DNA of 64,000 bases from Mesorhizobium waimense. GTDB taxonomy: Bacteria; Pseudomonadota; Alphaproteobacteria; Rhizobiales; Rhizobiaceae. The stretch lies in the NCBI RefSeq assembly GCF_003601975.1, contig NZ_QZWZ01000004.1:1-64000 (forward strand), read 5' to 3'. Each line of letters begins with the position of its first letter. Within the stretch, counting starts at the first letter, position 1. Both the position numbers and the translations under genes were made by a program. The notes beneath the pieces were generated by a model. That model was not told where the DNA came from, did not search any database, and saw only the letters and a list, made by a program, of their open reading frames with translations. Shown here in pieces: positions 17,846 to 27,139 of the stretch.

Positions 17846-18838
17846 ATGGATATCATCGAAAATTTGCATGGAGAAAAGGCCGTGCTGTCCGACGACCTTG
17901 CCAGCATAGACCTCGCCGCGCTGCAGGCGCTTGTCGCGGTACAGGACCGCGCCTCGTTTTCCGACGCCTCGCAGCTTCTCGGCGTCAACCAGTCCACCAT
18001 AAGCTACGCCATTAAGAGGCTGCGAAAGGCTTTCAACGATCCGCTGTTCGTCCGCCAGGGCAACGCGATCGTGGCGACCGACAAGGGCGAGGAACTCGCC
18101 CAGCATGCGCGCGGCATCCTCGAACAGATGGCGGCGCTGTCTTCACCTTCGGGTTTTCACCCGGCCACGGCCGAAGGAAGCGTGACGGTCTCCTGCAACC
18201 ACCATGAGCGCATGTTCGTCATTCCCGACTTCGTGCGCCGGGCGCAGATAGAGGCGCCGAAAGCGACGATCCACATCTTCGAATCCGCCGTCGACGGCAA
18301 GCAGCAGTTGAAGCAGAACACGTGCGACATCGTGCTTGGACCGGTCGCGATCCTCGGCGACATCTACTACCGCAGGAAGCTGTTCACCGATCACTACGCC
18401 TGCGTCATGGACCCGGCCCATCCGCTGGCGCGGGGCACGCCGACGTTCGACAGTTACTGCGCCTCGCGGCATGTCGCGGTCACGCACAATGGGCGCTGGG
18501 AGGCGCTCTATTTCGCCGCGTTGCGCGCAACGGGTATCGAGCTCCAGCCGGAAGTCACCGTGTCGAGCCACGACATATTGGAGCGGCTGATTCCGGGCTC
18601 GGAACTGGTGGCGACGATCCCGTATCGGCTGGCGCGCCGCCTTTCGGACAGGCTCGCTTTGCGTCCCTTCCCGATGGATGTCTTCATCCAGGTCGACATG
18701 TACTGGACCGAGCGCACCCACCATTCCGGCCTGCACCGCTGGGCCCGCCAGATCCTGGCTGAGGTCGCCGAGAGGAATCTCGGCGACGAGAACTCGCACG
18801 AGGCAAGAAGGAGCGCCCGCCTGCCGGGTGAACAGTAA
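17846..18838 (+). CDS. LysR-family regulator divergent from the P450 operon
   Basis: The 330-residue protein has a LysR helix-turn-helix (residues about 22-80: LAALQALVAVQDRASFSDA, then QSTISYAIKRLRKAFNDPLF) and a NodD/NahR-like inducer-binding domain. The sequence GSVTVSCNHHERMFVIPDFV and the VMDPAHPLARG stretch fit the subgroup that senses aromatic acids. The 64-base divergent gap to the P450 start is the normal place for a LysR control site. It probably activates the P450-ferredoxin-reductase operon with the substrate or an early intermediate as inducer. Confidence 0.85.
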   Translation: MDIIENLHGEKAVLSDDLASIDLAALQALVAVQDRASFSDASQLLGVNQSTISYAIKRLRKAFNDPLFVRQGNAIVATDKGEELAQHARGILEQMAALSSPSGFHPATAEGSVTVSCNHHERMFVIPDFVRRAQIEAPKATIHIFESAVDGKQQLKQNTCDIVLGPVAILGDIYYRRKLFTDHYACVMDPAHPLARGTPTFDSYCASRHVAVTHNGRWEALYFAALRATGIELQPEVTVSSHDILERLIPGSELVATIPYRLARRLSDRLALRPFPMDVFIQVDMYWTERTHHSGLHRWARQILAEVAERNLGDENSHEARRSARLPGEQ

Positions 18839-18891
18839 GTCTGGGCAGCAGGCCGCGCCGGATGGGCGGGGCAGCCTGAGAGTGGCGCCGC

Positions 18892-19434
18892 CTAGGCCGT
18901 GGTCGCGCCGAGCATGACGACCGAGACCGTCACCGGCTCGGCGAAGGGATTGCGCCAGGCGTGACGCGTTCCCTGCTGCACGACCGTATCGCCCTGCTTC
19001 AGCTCGACGGTCTTGCCGTCGTCAAGCTCGAGGACAAGCCGACCCTTGACGACGGTCACGTAGTCGATCGTCGGCGTCTGGTGCATGCCGGGATTGTCCA
19101 TCTCGAAGCACTCGGCGACGCCGGGCGCGGCCTTCAGGTGCTCCGGACCCGCCAGTTCGGGCTTCCACTCGGGCGACATCATCACGCTGTCCGGCGGAAA
19201 GGTGATCATCCAGAATACCGACCCCCCAACCGAAGCAAGCATCGTGCTCTCGCTCGCCATCGGATCGGCGCCGCCCCGTCTGGCCAGATCCGGCGTCCCG
19301 TCGATCTTCCACTGCGGAGACGAAACGAAACCGGGCGTGTGCTGCAGCGCCATCTCGCGCGGCGAGGAACCGTCGCTGATGAATACCGATTTTCCTGCGG
19401 CATTCTTTCCAGTGACAACGCGGCGAATCTTCAT
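18892..19434 (-). CDS. cupin-domain protein
   Basis: The 180-residue protein has one clear C-terminal cupin barrel: MHQTPTIDYVTVVKGRLVLEL (motif 1) and GDTVVQQGTRHAWRNP (motif 2), which supply His and Glu type metal ligands. The first 80 residues are family-typical for single-cupin proteins found in aromatic gene clusters. The start ATG at 19432-19434 has GGGAGG ahead. A GATACC-type palindrome lies 24 bases upstream, so it shares the regulon of the O-demethylase and Liv operons. Enzymatic roles (isomerase, dioxygenase) and mere binding are both possible; none can be assigned. Confidence 0.75.
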   Translation of the reverse strand: MKIRRVVTGKNAAGKSVFISDGSSPREMALQHTPGFVSSPQWKIDGTPDLARRGGADPMASESTMLASVGGSVFWMITFPPDSVMMSPEWKPELAGPEHLKAAPGVAECFEMDNPGMHQTPTIDYVTVVKGRLVLELDDGKTVELKQGDTVVQQGTRHAWRNPFAEPVTVSVVMLGATTA

Positions 19435-19457
19435 GTCTTGATCCTCCCAGACAACAT

Positions 19458-19475
19458 GGATACCATTCGGTATCA
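19458..19475 (-). promoter_or_regulatory. GATACC-type operator upstream of the cupin gene
   Basis: GGATACC-ATTC-GGTATCA is an 18-bp palindrome with one terminal mismatch. It lies 24 bases before the cupin start. On the minus strand its GATACC half can serve as a -10, with TTGAAT (19490-19495) about 15 bases upstream. Confidence 0.6.
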
Positions 19476-19495
19476 GCATACTAGTACGTATTCAA

Positions 19496-20617
19496 TTATG
19501 GATGGATCACAAAATTCGAGAACCCGCCATGGCGCTGGGCGATGCCCGAGATGGCCTCATTGACCTTGCTCATGGGCGTCGCTTGGGTTTCCAGGAGATC
19601 GAAGCTGACCTTGCCGATCCCGACGAGGTCGGCCATTTCCTGGCCCTCGGATGTCGTCAGCCATGCCGAACCGATAAGACGTTGATTGCGGTCCATCATC
19701 GTGTGCACATCGATGGGAACCGCGCCCATCACGGCGCCGATGTCGACGGCGGTGCCGCCGCGGCGCAACGCCCTGAGGCCCGCCAGGAAAGGGTCTTGCG
19801 GCGTGCCGGGGCCGTTGCAGTCGATAAAGGCGTCGACACCCTCGCCATGCGACGTCTTGGAACGGGCCCATTCGTCTGCCGACCCGTCTTCCAGCGAATG
19901 CGTCTCGATGATGCCCGGCGCCAGCGCTTCGATCTCCTTCAGCAGCTTCCTGTCACGACCCGTACCGAGGATCTTCTTGACCCCGAAGGACGGACCGAAC
20001 ACCGCGATCGATATGCCGAGTGTGCCGGAGATGCCATTGACGAGGATCGTGTCCCCGGGGCCGACCTGGGCCTTCTTCAGAGCGGAATAGCCAGTTCCCA
20101 TGTAGCCGAGCCGCGCCGCCTGGTCGAAGCTCATGTTGTCGGGAAGCGCCACGATCGCAGATGCCGGCGCGGCCATGTACTCGGAAATGCCGCCGACGGG
20201 GTAATCTCCAAATGTCTGCAGCGCGTCGTGGCTGAAGCCGAAATAGCCCTGGAAGGCGTAGTGGCGACAGGAGATCGTATCGCCGCGCCGGCAATGACGG
20301 CAGCTGCCGCAGGAGCGCCCCGGATTGACGTAGACGCGATCCCCGGGCTTCAGACTGTGGACCTGGCTGCCGACCGCGGCGATTTCGCCAGCCGGGTCGA
20401 GGCCAAAGATCGCCGGCAGCGGCGGTTGCGGCATGTGGGGGAACCAGGTCGGCCACATCGCCAGGATATTGGCGAGGTTCGGCACGATGCCGCACGATTT
20501 GACGCGGACGAGAACGTCCATCGACCCAAGCTTCGGGACCGGCACTTCCTCGATCCTCAGCTGGCCGCCGATCTCGTGCATGCGCGCGGCCTTCATCGTC
20601 TGCGGAATTGCTGTCAC
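19496..20617 (-). CDS. zinc-type medium-chain dehydrogenase/reductase with altered catalytic site
   Basis: The 373-residue MDR-family protein has the structural zinc lobe (SCGSCRHCRRGDTISC, four Cys) and a Rossmann fold (VNGISGTLGISIAVFG). The catalytic zinc site is not canonical: the usual GHE motif reads GLDPAG, so the His-Glu pair is replaced by Leu-Asp, while a Cys (KSCGIVPNL) is kept. The GTG start at 20615-20617 follows GGGAGG; it is better placed than the upstream ATG codons. A paralogue with the same change is at 27798. The pair probably reduces or oxidises a pathway intermediate, possibly in zinc-free fashion. It is divergent from the FAH gene. Confidence 0.75.
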   Translation of the reverse strand: MTAIPQTMKAARMHEIGGQLRIEEVPVPKLGSMDVLVRVKSCGIVPNLANILAMWPTWFPHMPQPPLPAIFGLDPAGEIAAVGSQVHSLKPGDRVYVNPGRSCGSCRHCRRGDTISCRHYAFQGYFGFSHDALQTFGDYPVGGISEYMAAPASAIVALPDNMSFDQAARLGYMGTGYSALKKAQVGPGDTILVNGISGTLGISIAVFGPSFGVKKILGTGRDRKLLKEIEALAPGIIETHSLEDGSADEWARSKTSHGEGVDAFIDCNGPGTPQDPFLAGLRALRRGGTAVDIGAVMGAVPIDVHTMMDRNQRLIGSAWLTTSEGQEMADLVGIGKVSFDLLETQATPMSKVNEAISGIAQRHGGFSNFVIHP

Positions 20618-20709
20618 GTCGATACCTCCCGTTCGCTCAAACCAGTGCATGCCAAGTTTTTTGCACACATATGGGCCTCCTCCCGAGGCCAGTTCGGTGG
20701 TCGCATAGT

Positions 20710-20851
20710 TTTTTCGAAATATCAATCTTTTTTCGTAACTTTATGGTGATGACCGAGGACTGGCGCCGCTCCGGCGTGGCGGTGAGGCCATTTTCATCCG
20801 AGATCGGTGCGCTTTGCCGGTTTCGTCCATGGCTTGCCTATTTTCGAAAAT
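20710..20851. promoter_or_regulatory. two TTTTCGAAA sites in the divergent control region
   Basis: TTTTCGAAAT occurs at 20711-20720 and the perfect palindrome ATTTTCGAAAAT at 20840-20851, about 48 bases before the FAH start at 20899. The dehydrogenase (start 20617) and the FAH operon diverge from here. The sites match those before the GntR gene (6722) and before the dioxygenase (21770). Confidence 0.55.
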
Positions 20852-20898
20852 CCGGTTTACTCCGGGCCAGAAGTACCTGCTTTCAGGGTACGTCCTAA

Positions 20899-21750
20899 AT
20901 GGGTGAGCTTTTGAAATTCGCTTCTTTCGCTGAACGCAACGGTGCCGGCTACGGAATTGTTGAGGGTGAAATGATCCTGCGGCTGGATTCCATTCCCGAT
21001 GCACCACCGGATCTGAAAACCTATCTCAGCATCCACTTTCCCGACCTCGCTCCCCGCGAACGCGAGCTCGAGACCTTGCCACTGGCCGACGTCAAACTGC
21101 TCCCTCCGGTCCCCAACCCCGGCAAGATCTTCTGCGTCGCCACCAATTTCCATGAGGAGGACAAGGCAGCGCCGCAATTTCCGCTCCTGTTCATGCGCCA
21201 CGCGGAAGCGCAGACCGGTCACGGAGGCGCCATCTTGAAGCCTGCTGTTTCCGACAGGCTGGATTTCGAGGGCGAGTTGGCGGTGATCGTCGGCCGCCGC
21301 GCGCACAAGATCGCACCTGCCGAGGCGATGGCATATGTCGCCGGCTATGCCTGCTTCAACGAGGGCAGCGTCCGCGACTGGCAGAAACACTCGACCCAGT
21401 TCACGCCCGGAAAGAACTTTTACCACAGCGGCGGGTTCGGCCCGTGGATGGTCTGTACGCGCGAGATTCCGGATCCGGCGCGTCTTCATCTGGAGAGCCG
21501 CGTCAATGGCGTGGCAAGGCAGTCGATCGCGATCGACCGAATGATCTTCGATATCCCTTGGCTGATCTCCTACATCTCGACCTTTGCTCCGCTTGACCCC
21601 GGCGACGTTATCGTTACCGGCACCCCATCGGGCTTCGGCGCCAGCCGTAACCCGCCGGAGTTCCTTTTCTCTGGCGATGAGGTCGAGATCGAAATCCAGG
21701 GCATTGGCATCCTGCGCAATATGGTGGCCGAAGACATCTCCGACTCGTGA
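20899..21750 (+). CDS. fumarylacetoacetate-hydrolase-family enzyme
   Basis: The 283-residue protein has the FAH C-terminal fold. Metal ligands are suggested by the DFEGELAVIVG motif (Glu-x-Glu) and the following GYACFNEGSVRDWQ segment; GDVIVTGTPSGFG closes the active site. Members hydrolyse or isomerise acylpyruvates and 2-hydroxy-dienoates formed after meta ring cleavage. It leads a five-gene plus-strand run with an extradiol dioxygenase, an alpha/beta hydrolase, a lactate/malate-dehydrogenase-like enzyme and an FAD monooxygenase. A hydrolase, isomerase or decarboxylase step downstream of ring cleavage is likely; which one cannot be told. Confidence 0.85.
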   Translation: MGELLKFASFAERNGAGYGIVEGEMILRLDSIPDAPPDLKTYLSIHFPDLAPRERELETLPLADVKLLPPVPNPGKIFCVATNFHEEDKAAPQFPLLFMRHAEAQTGHGGAILKPAVSDRLDFEGELAVIVGRRAHKIAPAEAMAYVAGYACFNEGSVRDWQKHSTQFTPGKNFYHSGGFGPWMVCTREIPDPARLHLESRVNGVARQSIAIDRMIFDIPWLISYISTFAPLDPGDVIVTGTPSGFGASRNPPEFLFSGDEVEIEIQGIGILRNMVAEDISDS

Positions 21751-21769
21751 TATTTCGCAATAACATATT

Positions 21770-21780
21770 ATTTTCGAAAT
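21770..21780. promoter_or_regulatory. ATTTTCGAAAT site before the extradiol dioxygenase
   Basis: The 11-mer is identical to the one upstream of the GntR gene (6722-6732). It sits in the 103-base gap between the FAH and dioxygenase genes, so the dioxygenase may have its own regulated promoter in addition to read-through. Confidence 0.5.
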
Positions 21781-21853
21781 TTGTTGCCATCCAGCCGAGT
21801 TTGATCTAAGCAGGTCGCCAGGGTCAAGCTGCGGCCGTAGGAGGATAATGGTG

Positions 21854-22753
21854 ATGCACCTGGTGTTTGGGGTCGGTCACATAAAGCTGAATGTCCGCGA
21901 CGTAGGGGCCGTGATCCACGACTCGACGGAAATCCTCGGCTTGCGCGTCACCAGGCAGGCGACGGGCGAGACATGGCTGAGCTCGAACGGCCGCAAGGCC
22001 GAACTCGTGCTTCTCCACTCTGAGGAGAATTCGTGCCACACGATCGGGCTCGAAGCGCTGACCGCCGAGGCTGTCGCCGAAGCCGCCTCGCGCGTGGACG
22101 ATGCCGGCTGCCGGATCCTCTCGCGTGAACCGAGCCTAGCCTGCTGCGATGCCGGCGTGACCTTCGCGACGCCGGACGGATTGCGCTTCGAAGTGCACAC
22201 CCCAGCGCGCGACGACATGTACAATCCGCGCTACCCGACCAACGGCATCAAGCCGCGGCGGCTCGACCACATCAATCTCATCACCCCCGACCCGGTCGCC
22301 ACAAGGCGGCAGCTCTCCGAGATTTGCGGCATGCAGCTCACCGAGCGCATGGTCAACGAGGCTCTGAGCTGGATGCATGGCGGCAACCGCCAGCACCACA
22401 TTCTGGGCCTGGTGAAGGGTCCGGTCGGGCTTCACCACTACTCCTTCGAATTCAGCCATTTCAGCGACTACTGCCGGCTCGGCGACATTCTCGACGGGTT
22501 CGACCGGCAGGTGCTTTGGGGGCCGGGCCGCCATCGTCCGGGCGACAACACCTATGCCTACTATCTCGATGCCAGCGGCGCGATGGTCGAGTGCTCCGGC
22601 GCCATGCACACGGTCGCCGACGACGCCCATTTCGTGCCCAACGTCATCACCAACCTGGAGCGCCCCGGAAATGTCCGCCAAATGAATGTCTGGGGCTCTC
22701 CCGCCCCCCAGGAATGGCGCGAGCACCATTTTCCATTCGCCAGGATCGACTGA
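21854..22753 (+). CDS. type I (two-domain, vicinal-oxygen-chelate) extradiol ring-cleavage dioxygenase
   Basis: The 299-residue protein is a two-domain glyoxalase-fold extradiol dioxygenase. In the catalytic C-terminal domain the Fe(II) triad is complete: His139 (LDHINLITPD), His195 (GLHHYSFEF) and Glu246 (GAMVECSG). The N-terminal domain (VGHIKLNVRDV) lacks the ligands, as usual. AGGAGG at 21839-21844 is nine bases from the ATG at 21854 and only three from an ATG at 21848, so I prefer the former. It should open a catechol or gallate-like ring between a hydroxylated and a neighbouring carbon. No LigAB- or DesB/GalA-type (type II) dioxygenase is in the window, so this is the only visible ring-opening enzyme of the cluster. 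Confidence 0.85.
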   Translation: MHLVFGVGHIKLNVRDVGAVIHDSTEILGLRVTRQATGETWLSSNGRKAELVLLHSEENSCHTIGLEALTAEAVAEAASRVDDAGCRILSREPSLACCDAGVTFATPDGLRFEVHTPARDDMYNPRYPTNGIKPRRLDHINLITPDPVATRRQLSEICGMQLTERMVNEALSWMHGGNRQHHILGLVKGPVGLHHYSFEFSHFSDYCRLGDILDGFDRQVLWGPGRHRPGDNTYAYYLDASGAMVECSGAMHTVADDAHFVPNVITNLERPGNVRQMNVWGSPAPQEWREHHFPFARID

Positions 22754-22853
22754 TCAGGAAGGCCCGGCGGCCGGCCGCGCTTCGGCAGACGGGACAAGCA
22801 AGCAAGGCGAAGCAGCTCGACCGCATGGACGCTGCTTTCGACAGGAGATCGCT

Positions 22854-23735
22854 ATGCAGGAAAAACTCACGTTCGAATCCGATGGCCTGAAACTATCGGC
22901 GGTTCTGCACATTCCCGACAGCCACCGCCCCGGACAGAAGCTGCCGGCGTTCATCGTCTGCCACGGCTTCGTCGGTTCCAAGGACGAGTCGCACGCCCAG
23001 ATCCAGGCTGAGATGATGGAGACGTTCGGCTATGCCGCGCTGCGCTTCGATTTCCGCTGCTGCGGCGAGAGCGAGGGCGAGCGCGCCCAGGTCCGCTGCT
23101 TCGATCAGGTCACCGACGCGAAGAACGCGCTGACCTTCCTTGCCGGGCGCCCCGAGATCGACCCGAAGCGGATCGGCATCACCGGCCACAGCTTCGGCGC
23201 CGCCGTTTCGGTCTATACAGCAGGCGTCGACGAGCGGTTCGCCTGCGTCATCTCCTCATGCGGCTGGGGTCACGGCGAGCGGAAGTTCCGCGGCCAGCAC
23301 CCAACACCGGAGGCCTGGGAGCGCTTCATGGGCCTGCTCGAGAAGGGCCGTGAGCACAAGCGCGCGACGGGCGAGAGCATGTGGATCTCGCGGTTCGACG
23401 CCGTGCCGATCCCGGAAAAATTGCGCAAGAACCTGTCGCCCAAGGCGATCATGGAGATCCCGACCGAGACGGCATGGAGCATGATGAACTTCAGGGCGGA
23501 AGACGTGGTTGCCAACATCGCGCCCCGCCCCGTTTTGTTCTTTCACACCGCCGACGACATCATCACGCCGACCGAGCAGTCCATCCGCCTGTTCGAGAAG
23601 GCCGGGCAGCCGGCCGAGCTGATGCTGATTTCGGGCACCGCCCACTTCCCGCTCGCACCGGAAGACGCGCCGCGCACCAAGATGATGCTCAAGGGCTGGC
23701 TCGATAAATTCTTCCCGGCAACGCCGGCAGCTTGA
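22854..23735 (+). CDS. alpha/beta hydrolase of the ring-cleavage operon
   Basis: The 293-residue hydrolase has nucleophile motif ITGHSFGAA, oxyanion region VCHGFVGSKDESH, acid in HTADDIITP and catalytic His in SGTAHFPL, i.e. a complete triad. The ATG at 22854 follows AGGAGA. The family includes dienelactone-hydrolase-like enzymes, esterases and C-C bond hydrolases. Directly behind an extradiol dioxygenase it would hydrolyse the ring-cleavage product: either a C-C bond or the methyl ester produced when an O-methylated catechol ring is cleaved. Confidence 0.8.
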   Translation: MQEKLTFESDGLKLSAVLHIPDSHRPGQKLPAFIVCHGFVGSKDESHAQIQAEMMETFGYAALRFDFRCCGESEGERAQVRCFDQVTDAKNALTFLAGRPEIDPKRIGITGHSFGAAVSVYTAGVDERFACVISSCGWGHGERKFRGQHPTPEAWERFMGLLEKGREHKRATGESMWISRFDAVPIPEKLRKNLSPKAIMEIPTETAWSMMNFRAEDVVANIAPRPVLFFHTADDIITPTEQSIRLFEKAGQPAELMLISGTAHFPLAPEDAPRTKMMLKGWLDKFFPATPAA

Positions 23736-23767
23736 GGGCGATGCGGCCAGACCAGGAGACATTCGGC

Positions 23768-24805
23768 ATGCCCGTCGCCCAGGAAAGCGAACTGACCAAT
23801 TTTGCGACCGCGCTGCTCAATGCTGCCGGCTATACGCCCGACGAGGCGGTGCAGAGCGCGCGGTTGTTGGTCTGGGCAAATCTGCGTGGCGCGGATTCGC
23901 ACGGTGTTCTCAGGATCCCGCGCTACATCGAGATGATCGAGACCGCTGTCGTGCGCTCCGGTCAACAGCCGAAGCTGATCCGGGAGTTCGGGGCGACCTG
24001 CGTCTTCGACTACGGAAAGGCCCCGGGCGCCGTCGCCATGATGCATGCGGCCGGCAAAGCCGGCGATCTGGCGGAAGCGTTCGGCATCGGCTGGTGCGGC
24101 GCCCGCGCCATATCCCATGCCGGCGCAATCGGCTACTTCACCACCCAACTGGCCGTCCGCGGCCTGATTGGCATCGCCATGACCGCGTCGAGGCCGCTCA
24201 TGAGCTATTTTGGCGCAAAGGGCGAGGCGCTGTCGACCAATCCGCTGTCGATCGCCGTTCCCCGACCTGGCGGCGCCGATCCGATCGTGCTCGACATGTC
24301 TACCGCCGCCGTGGCGCTCGGCAAGATCATGGCGGCCAAGGATTCGGGCAACCCGATCCCCAAAGGCTGGGCCATCGACGCCAACGGCGTCGAAACGCAG
24401 GACCCGCATAAGGTGACAGCCATACTGCCCATGGCTGGGCCGAAGGGATCCGGTCTGTCGCTGATGATCGAAATTCTGTCAAGCGTGCTGGTGGGCAACG
24501 CCGTCATTGCGCCGTTCCTGCGCGGCGAGAAGAAAGGCGGCTTCAATGGCCTTATGCTCGCCATCGATCCGGCGGCCTTCGGCGACCCGTCGTCCTTTCT
24601 CGCCTCGGTGGAAACCCTGGCCGGCGCAATCCATGCGCTCGATCCGGCAGCCGGCTCCGATGGCGTGAAACTGCCCGGCGAACGCGGCTTTCAAACCGGG
24701 CGGGAGCGCACCGCCAACGGCATCCCGCTGGCGAAGGGCACCGCCAGGAACCTCGCCGATGCAGCCGTACGGCTGGGGCTCGCGGTGCCGGCTTTCCTGC
24801 AGTGA
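23768..24805 (+). CDS. malate/L-lactate-dehydrogenase-family NAD(P) oxidoreductase
   Basis: The 345-residue protein belongs to the LDH2/MDH2 family, which is unrelated to classical lactate dehydrogenase. Family marks are RGADSHGVLRIPRYI near residue 40, ARAISHAGAIGYFTTQL with the catalytic His near 117, KGEALSTNPLSIAVP and GPKGSGLSLMIEILS. Members interconvert 2-hydroxy acids and 2-oxo acids or reduce cyclic imines. In this operon it could act on a 2-oxo-acid product of ring cleavage. An in-frame ATG lies at 23741, but the one at 23768 has AGGAGA at a suitable distance. Confidence 0.85.
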   Translation: MPVAQESELTNFATALLNAAGYTPDEAVQSARLLVWANLRGADSHGVLRIPRYIEMIETAVVRSGQQPKLIREFGATCVFDYGKAPGAVAMMHAAGKAGDLAEAFGIGWCGARAISHAGAIGYFTTQLAVRGLIGIAMTASRPLMSYFGAKGEALSTNPLSIAVPRPGGADPIVLDMSTAAVALGKIMAAKDSGNPIPKGWAIDANGVETQDPHKVTAILPMAGPKGSGLSLMIEILSSVLVGNAVIAPFLRGEKKGGFNGLMLAIDPAAFGDPSSFLASVETLAGAIHALDPAAGSDGVKLPGERGFQTGRERTANGIPLAKGTARNLADAAVRLGLAVPAFLQ

Positions 24806-24851
24806 TGCCGCACGACAGCCGCACCAAGGCCGGCCAGAGGGGTATCCCTGG

Positions 24852-26420
24852 ATGACGCAAGATGAGGCGGACGTCGTGGTGGTCGGGCTCGGCCCCGTCG
24901 GCATCGCCTTGTGCAATCTGCTTGCGGCAGCAGGAGTTCGGGTTGAAGGCATCGATGCCGCTGACGACGTCTACGCACTGCCTCGCGCGATCGGCATGGA
25001 CCACGAGGTGATGCGGATCTTCCAGAACATCGGCGCGGCCAACGCCATTGCCGCGGCAACGGGGCAGTATCGCGCGTCGGAATACAGATCCGCCGACGGT
25101 GTCTTGTTGCGCCGGTTCGAGTCCCCTGCTGAGCCCTACCCGCTTGGCTGGCCGCCCTATCTGACCTTCATTCAGCCGGAGCTTGAGAGGGCTCTGCGCG
25201 CCAACGGCAAGAGGTTCCCTGACCTGACGCTGCGCACGGCAACGGAGCTTGTCGGCCTTGAGAACCCCGATAGGCCGGTCCTGACTTTGCGCGACAAGGC
25301 GAGCGGCGAGCACACAACGCGCACCCCGCGCTATGTCGTCGGGTGCGACGGCGCAGCCAGCTTCATCCGGCGCAGGCTCGGTGTGGCGCTGGAGGACCTT
25401 GACTTCGACGAACCCTGGCTCGTGGTGGACATGATACTGGGGGATGGGCACGTGCCGTTGCCGGACACCAACGTCCAGTTCTGCGACCCCGCGCGCCCGC
25501 ACACATATGTTTGCGGTCCCGATCGGCTCCGACGTTGGGAGTTCATGATCCTACCGGGTGAAAGTCCAGTGGAGATCAACCGACCGGAACGGATCTGGCA
25601 GTTGCTTTCGCCTTGGCTTCAGCCGGATCAGGCCAGGCTTTGGCGCTCGGCGACCTACAACTTCCACGCCCTTGTTGCGCAGCAGTGGCGGGTGGGCAGC
25701 GTCTTTCTTGCCGGCGATGCCTGCCACATGACCCCGCCGTTTCTCGCGCAGGGGATGGTGCAGGGCATCAAGGATGCAGCCAATCTTGCCTGGAAGCTGG
25801 CCCAAGTGATCGGCGGTGGATCGGAGCGCCTGCTCGACACCTACCAGGCCGAGCGAAGGCCGTTCATTCGCGAAGTCATCGAGGTCACGAAGCGGCTGGG
25901 AAAAGTCATCTGCGAGTTGGATCCGGACAAGGCCCGCGCCCGCGATGCCGAGATGGTAGTGGCGATGCACGCGGGCCATGGTGTCCAGGTCCGGCAGAAC
26001 CTCTTTCCGCCCATCCGTCATGGACTTGTCGCCGGTGGTGTTGACGGGTCGTCGACAGCCGGAGCGGGCGAGCCCTGTCCACAGCCGTGGGTCGTCGGGC
26101 CTTTCGGACGGATGCGGCTCGACGACGCTTTGCCGCCCGGGTTCCAGCTTCTCATCAGCGGCGATATGGACGTTTCACTCAACCTTTTGGAGAAGTCGCG
26201 TGAGGCTGGCGTTGCCGTGCATCGCGTGGCGCAGGATAGGTCCTATCCCTCGCTGTTGGTGGAAGAAGATCGCGTGCTGGCGGACTGGTTGACGTCGAAG
26301 GGTGCACGCGCCGTCCTGGTGCGGCCCGACCATGTGGTTTTCGGTACGGCCGCGGACGCAGGGGAAGCCGAGCAGCTCGTCCGCCAATTGCACACGATGC
26401 TGGCAGCGACCGAGCAATGA
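24852..26420 (+). CDS. FAD-dependent aromatic ring hydroxylase (MhpA/PHBH superfamily)
   Basis: The 522-residue flavoprotein monooxygenase has GxGxxG in VVGLGPVGIALCNLL, the DG motif in VVGCDGAASFIRRRLG and the GD motif in VFLAGDACHMTPPFLAQGM. A thioredoxin-like C-terminal domain starts near residue 390, as in MhpA and phenol hydroxylases. It uses NAD(P)H and O2 to hydroxylate a phenolic ring, possibly with loss of a substituent. It is the last gene of the ring-cleavage run, 46 bases behind the dehydrogenase. Likely function: preparing a catechol-type ring for the dioxygenase, with the precise substrate unknown. Confidence 0.85.
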   Translation: MTQDEADVVVVGLGPVGIALCNLLAAAGVRVEGIDAADDVYALPRAIGMDHEVMRIFQNIGAANAIAAATGQYRASEYRSADGVLLRRFESPAEPYPLGWPPYLTFIQPELERALRANGKRFPDLTLRTATELVGLENPDRPVLTLRDKASGEHTTRTPRYVVGCDGAASFIRRRLGVALEDLDFDEPWLVVDMILGDGHVPLPDTNVQFCDPARPHTYVCGPDRLRRWEFMILPGESPVEINRPERIWQLLSPWLQPDQARLWRSATYNFHALVAQQWRVGSVFLAGDACHMTPPFLAQGMVQGIKDAANLAWKLAQVIGGGSERLLDTYQAERRPFIREVIEVTKRLGKVICELDPDKARARDAEMVVAMHAGHGVQVRQNLFPPIRHGLVAGGVDGSSTAGAGEPCPQPWVVGPFGRMRLDDALPPGFQLLISGDMDVSLNLLEKSREAGVAVHRVAQDRSYPSLLVEEDRVLADWLTSKGARAVLVRPDHVVFGTAADAGEAEQLVRQLHTMLAATEQ

Positions 26421-26498
26421 TGGTTCATGCGTCGTGTGCGCCGGGACGATCTCGGGTGCAAGTCAGGACCGGCCAGTGCACCTCGGAAGCGGCGTCCC

Positions 26499-27113
26499 CT
26501 ATACGCGGGCGGCTGGCATGTGGCGGTAGAGGTGGGCCAGATGCATTGAGGTGAGCGTGGCCCTCACCATCTCGCCCGGCGAATCGTCCTTCATGAAGCT
26601 GGAGAGGCCGCCATAGATGAGTTCCAGAACGACACCGCCCACATAGAGTGGTTCGATATCGGCACCGCCATGGGGAAAAAGCTTTCCGGACAGCAACTTG
26701 CCCAGGCCCTCCCACTGGTCCTTGAACAGGCGCAGATGCCGCTCTTCCAGTGTGTTGTCGCGGCGGGCGATCCGCAACAGGTCGATGGCAAGCGTTCCCC
26801 ACCGCTTGTCCTTCGCCCGCTGATTGGCCCAATCGCACATCGCATCGATGATCTCCTTCGGGTCATCGTAGCCGTCGAGCAGGCCGGTGAGCTCGACCAC
26901 GTCGCCACCGGCATGGCGCTCGAGCAATTGAAGGAAGATGTCTTCCTTGTTCTCGAAGTTCGAATAGAAGGCGCCCTTCGAGTAGCCGGCTTCTTCTGCG
27001 ATACGTTCAATGGTCGCCCCGGAATAGCCGTCGCGAGCCACGACTTCGCTCGCTGACAGCAAGAGCTTCTCGCGGGTCAGAGCCTGGCTCTGTTCGCGCG
27101 TCAGTCGCGCCAT
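26499..27113 (-). CDS. TetR-family regulator, candidate repressor of the GATACC regulon
   Basis: The 204-residue protein has a TetR helix-turn-helix (residues 15-60: REKLLLSASEVVARDGYSG, then RIAEEAGYSKGAFYSNF) and an all-helical ligand domain without further motif likeness. A perfect GGATACC-TTT-GGTATCC palindrome lies 27 bases upstream of its start, and further copies of the GATACC palindrome lie before five other transcription units, including the divergent one beginning at 27798. Autoregulation plus control of the aromatic catabolic operons is the obvious hypothesis. The start at 27111-27113 has a weak ribosome binding site. The inducer is unknown. Confidence 0.82.
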   Translation of the reverse strand: MARLTREQSQALTREKLLLSASEVVARDGYSGATIERIAEEAGYSKGAFYSNFENKEDIFLQLLERHAGGDVVELTGLLDGYDDPKEIIDAMCDWANQRAKDKRWGTLAIDLLRIARRDNTLEERHLRLFKDQWEGLGKLLSGKLFPHGGADIEPLYVGGVVLELIYGGLSSFMKDDSPGEMVRATLTSMHLAHLYRHMPAARV

Positions 27114-27139
27114 TCTCTATCCTTCCAAGCCATTCATTG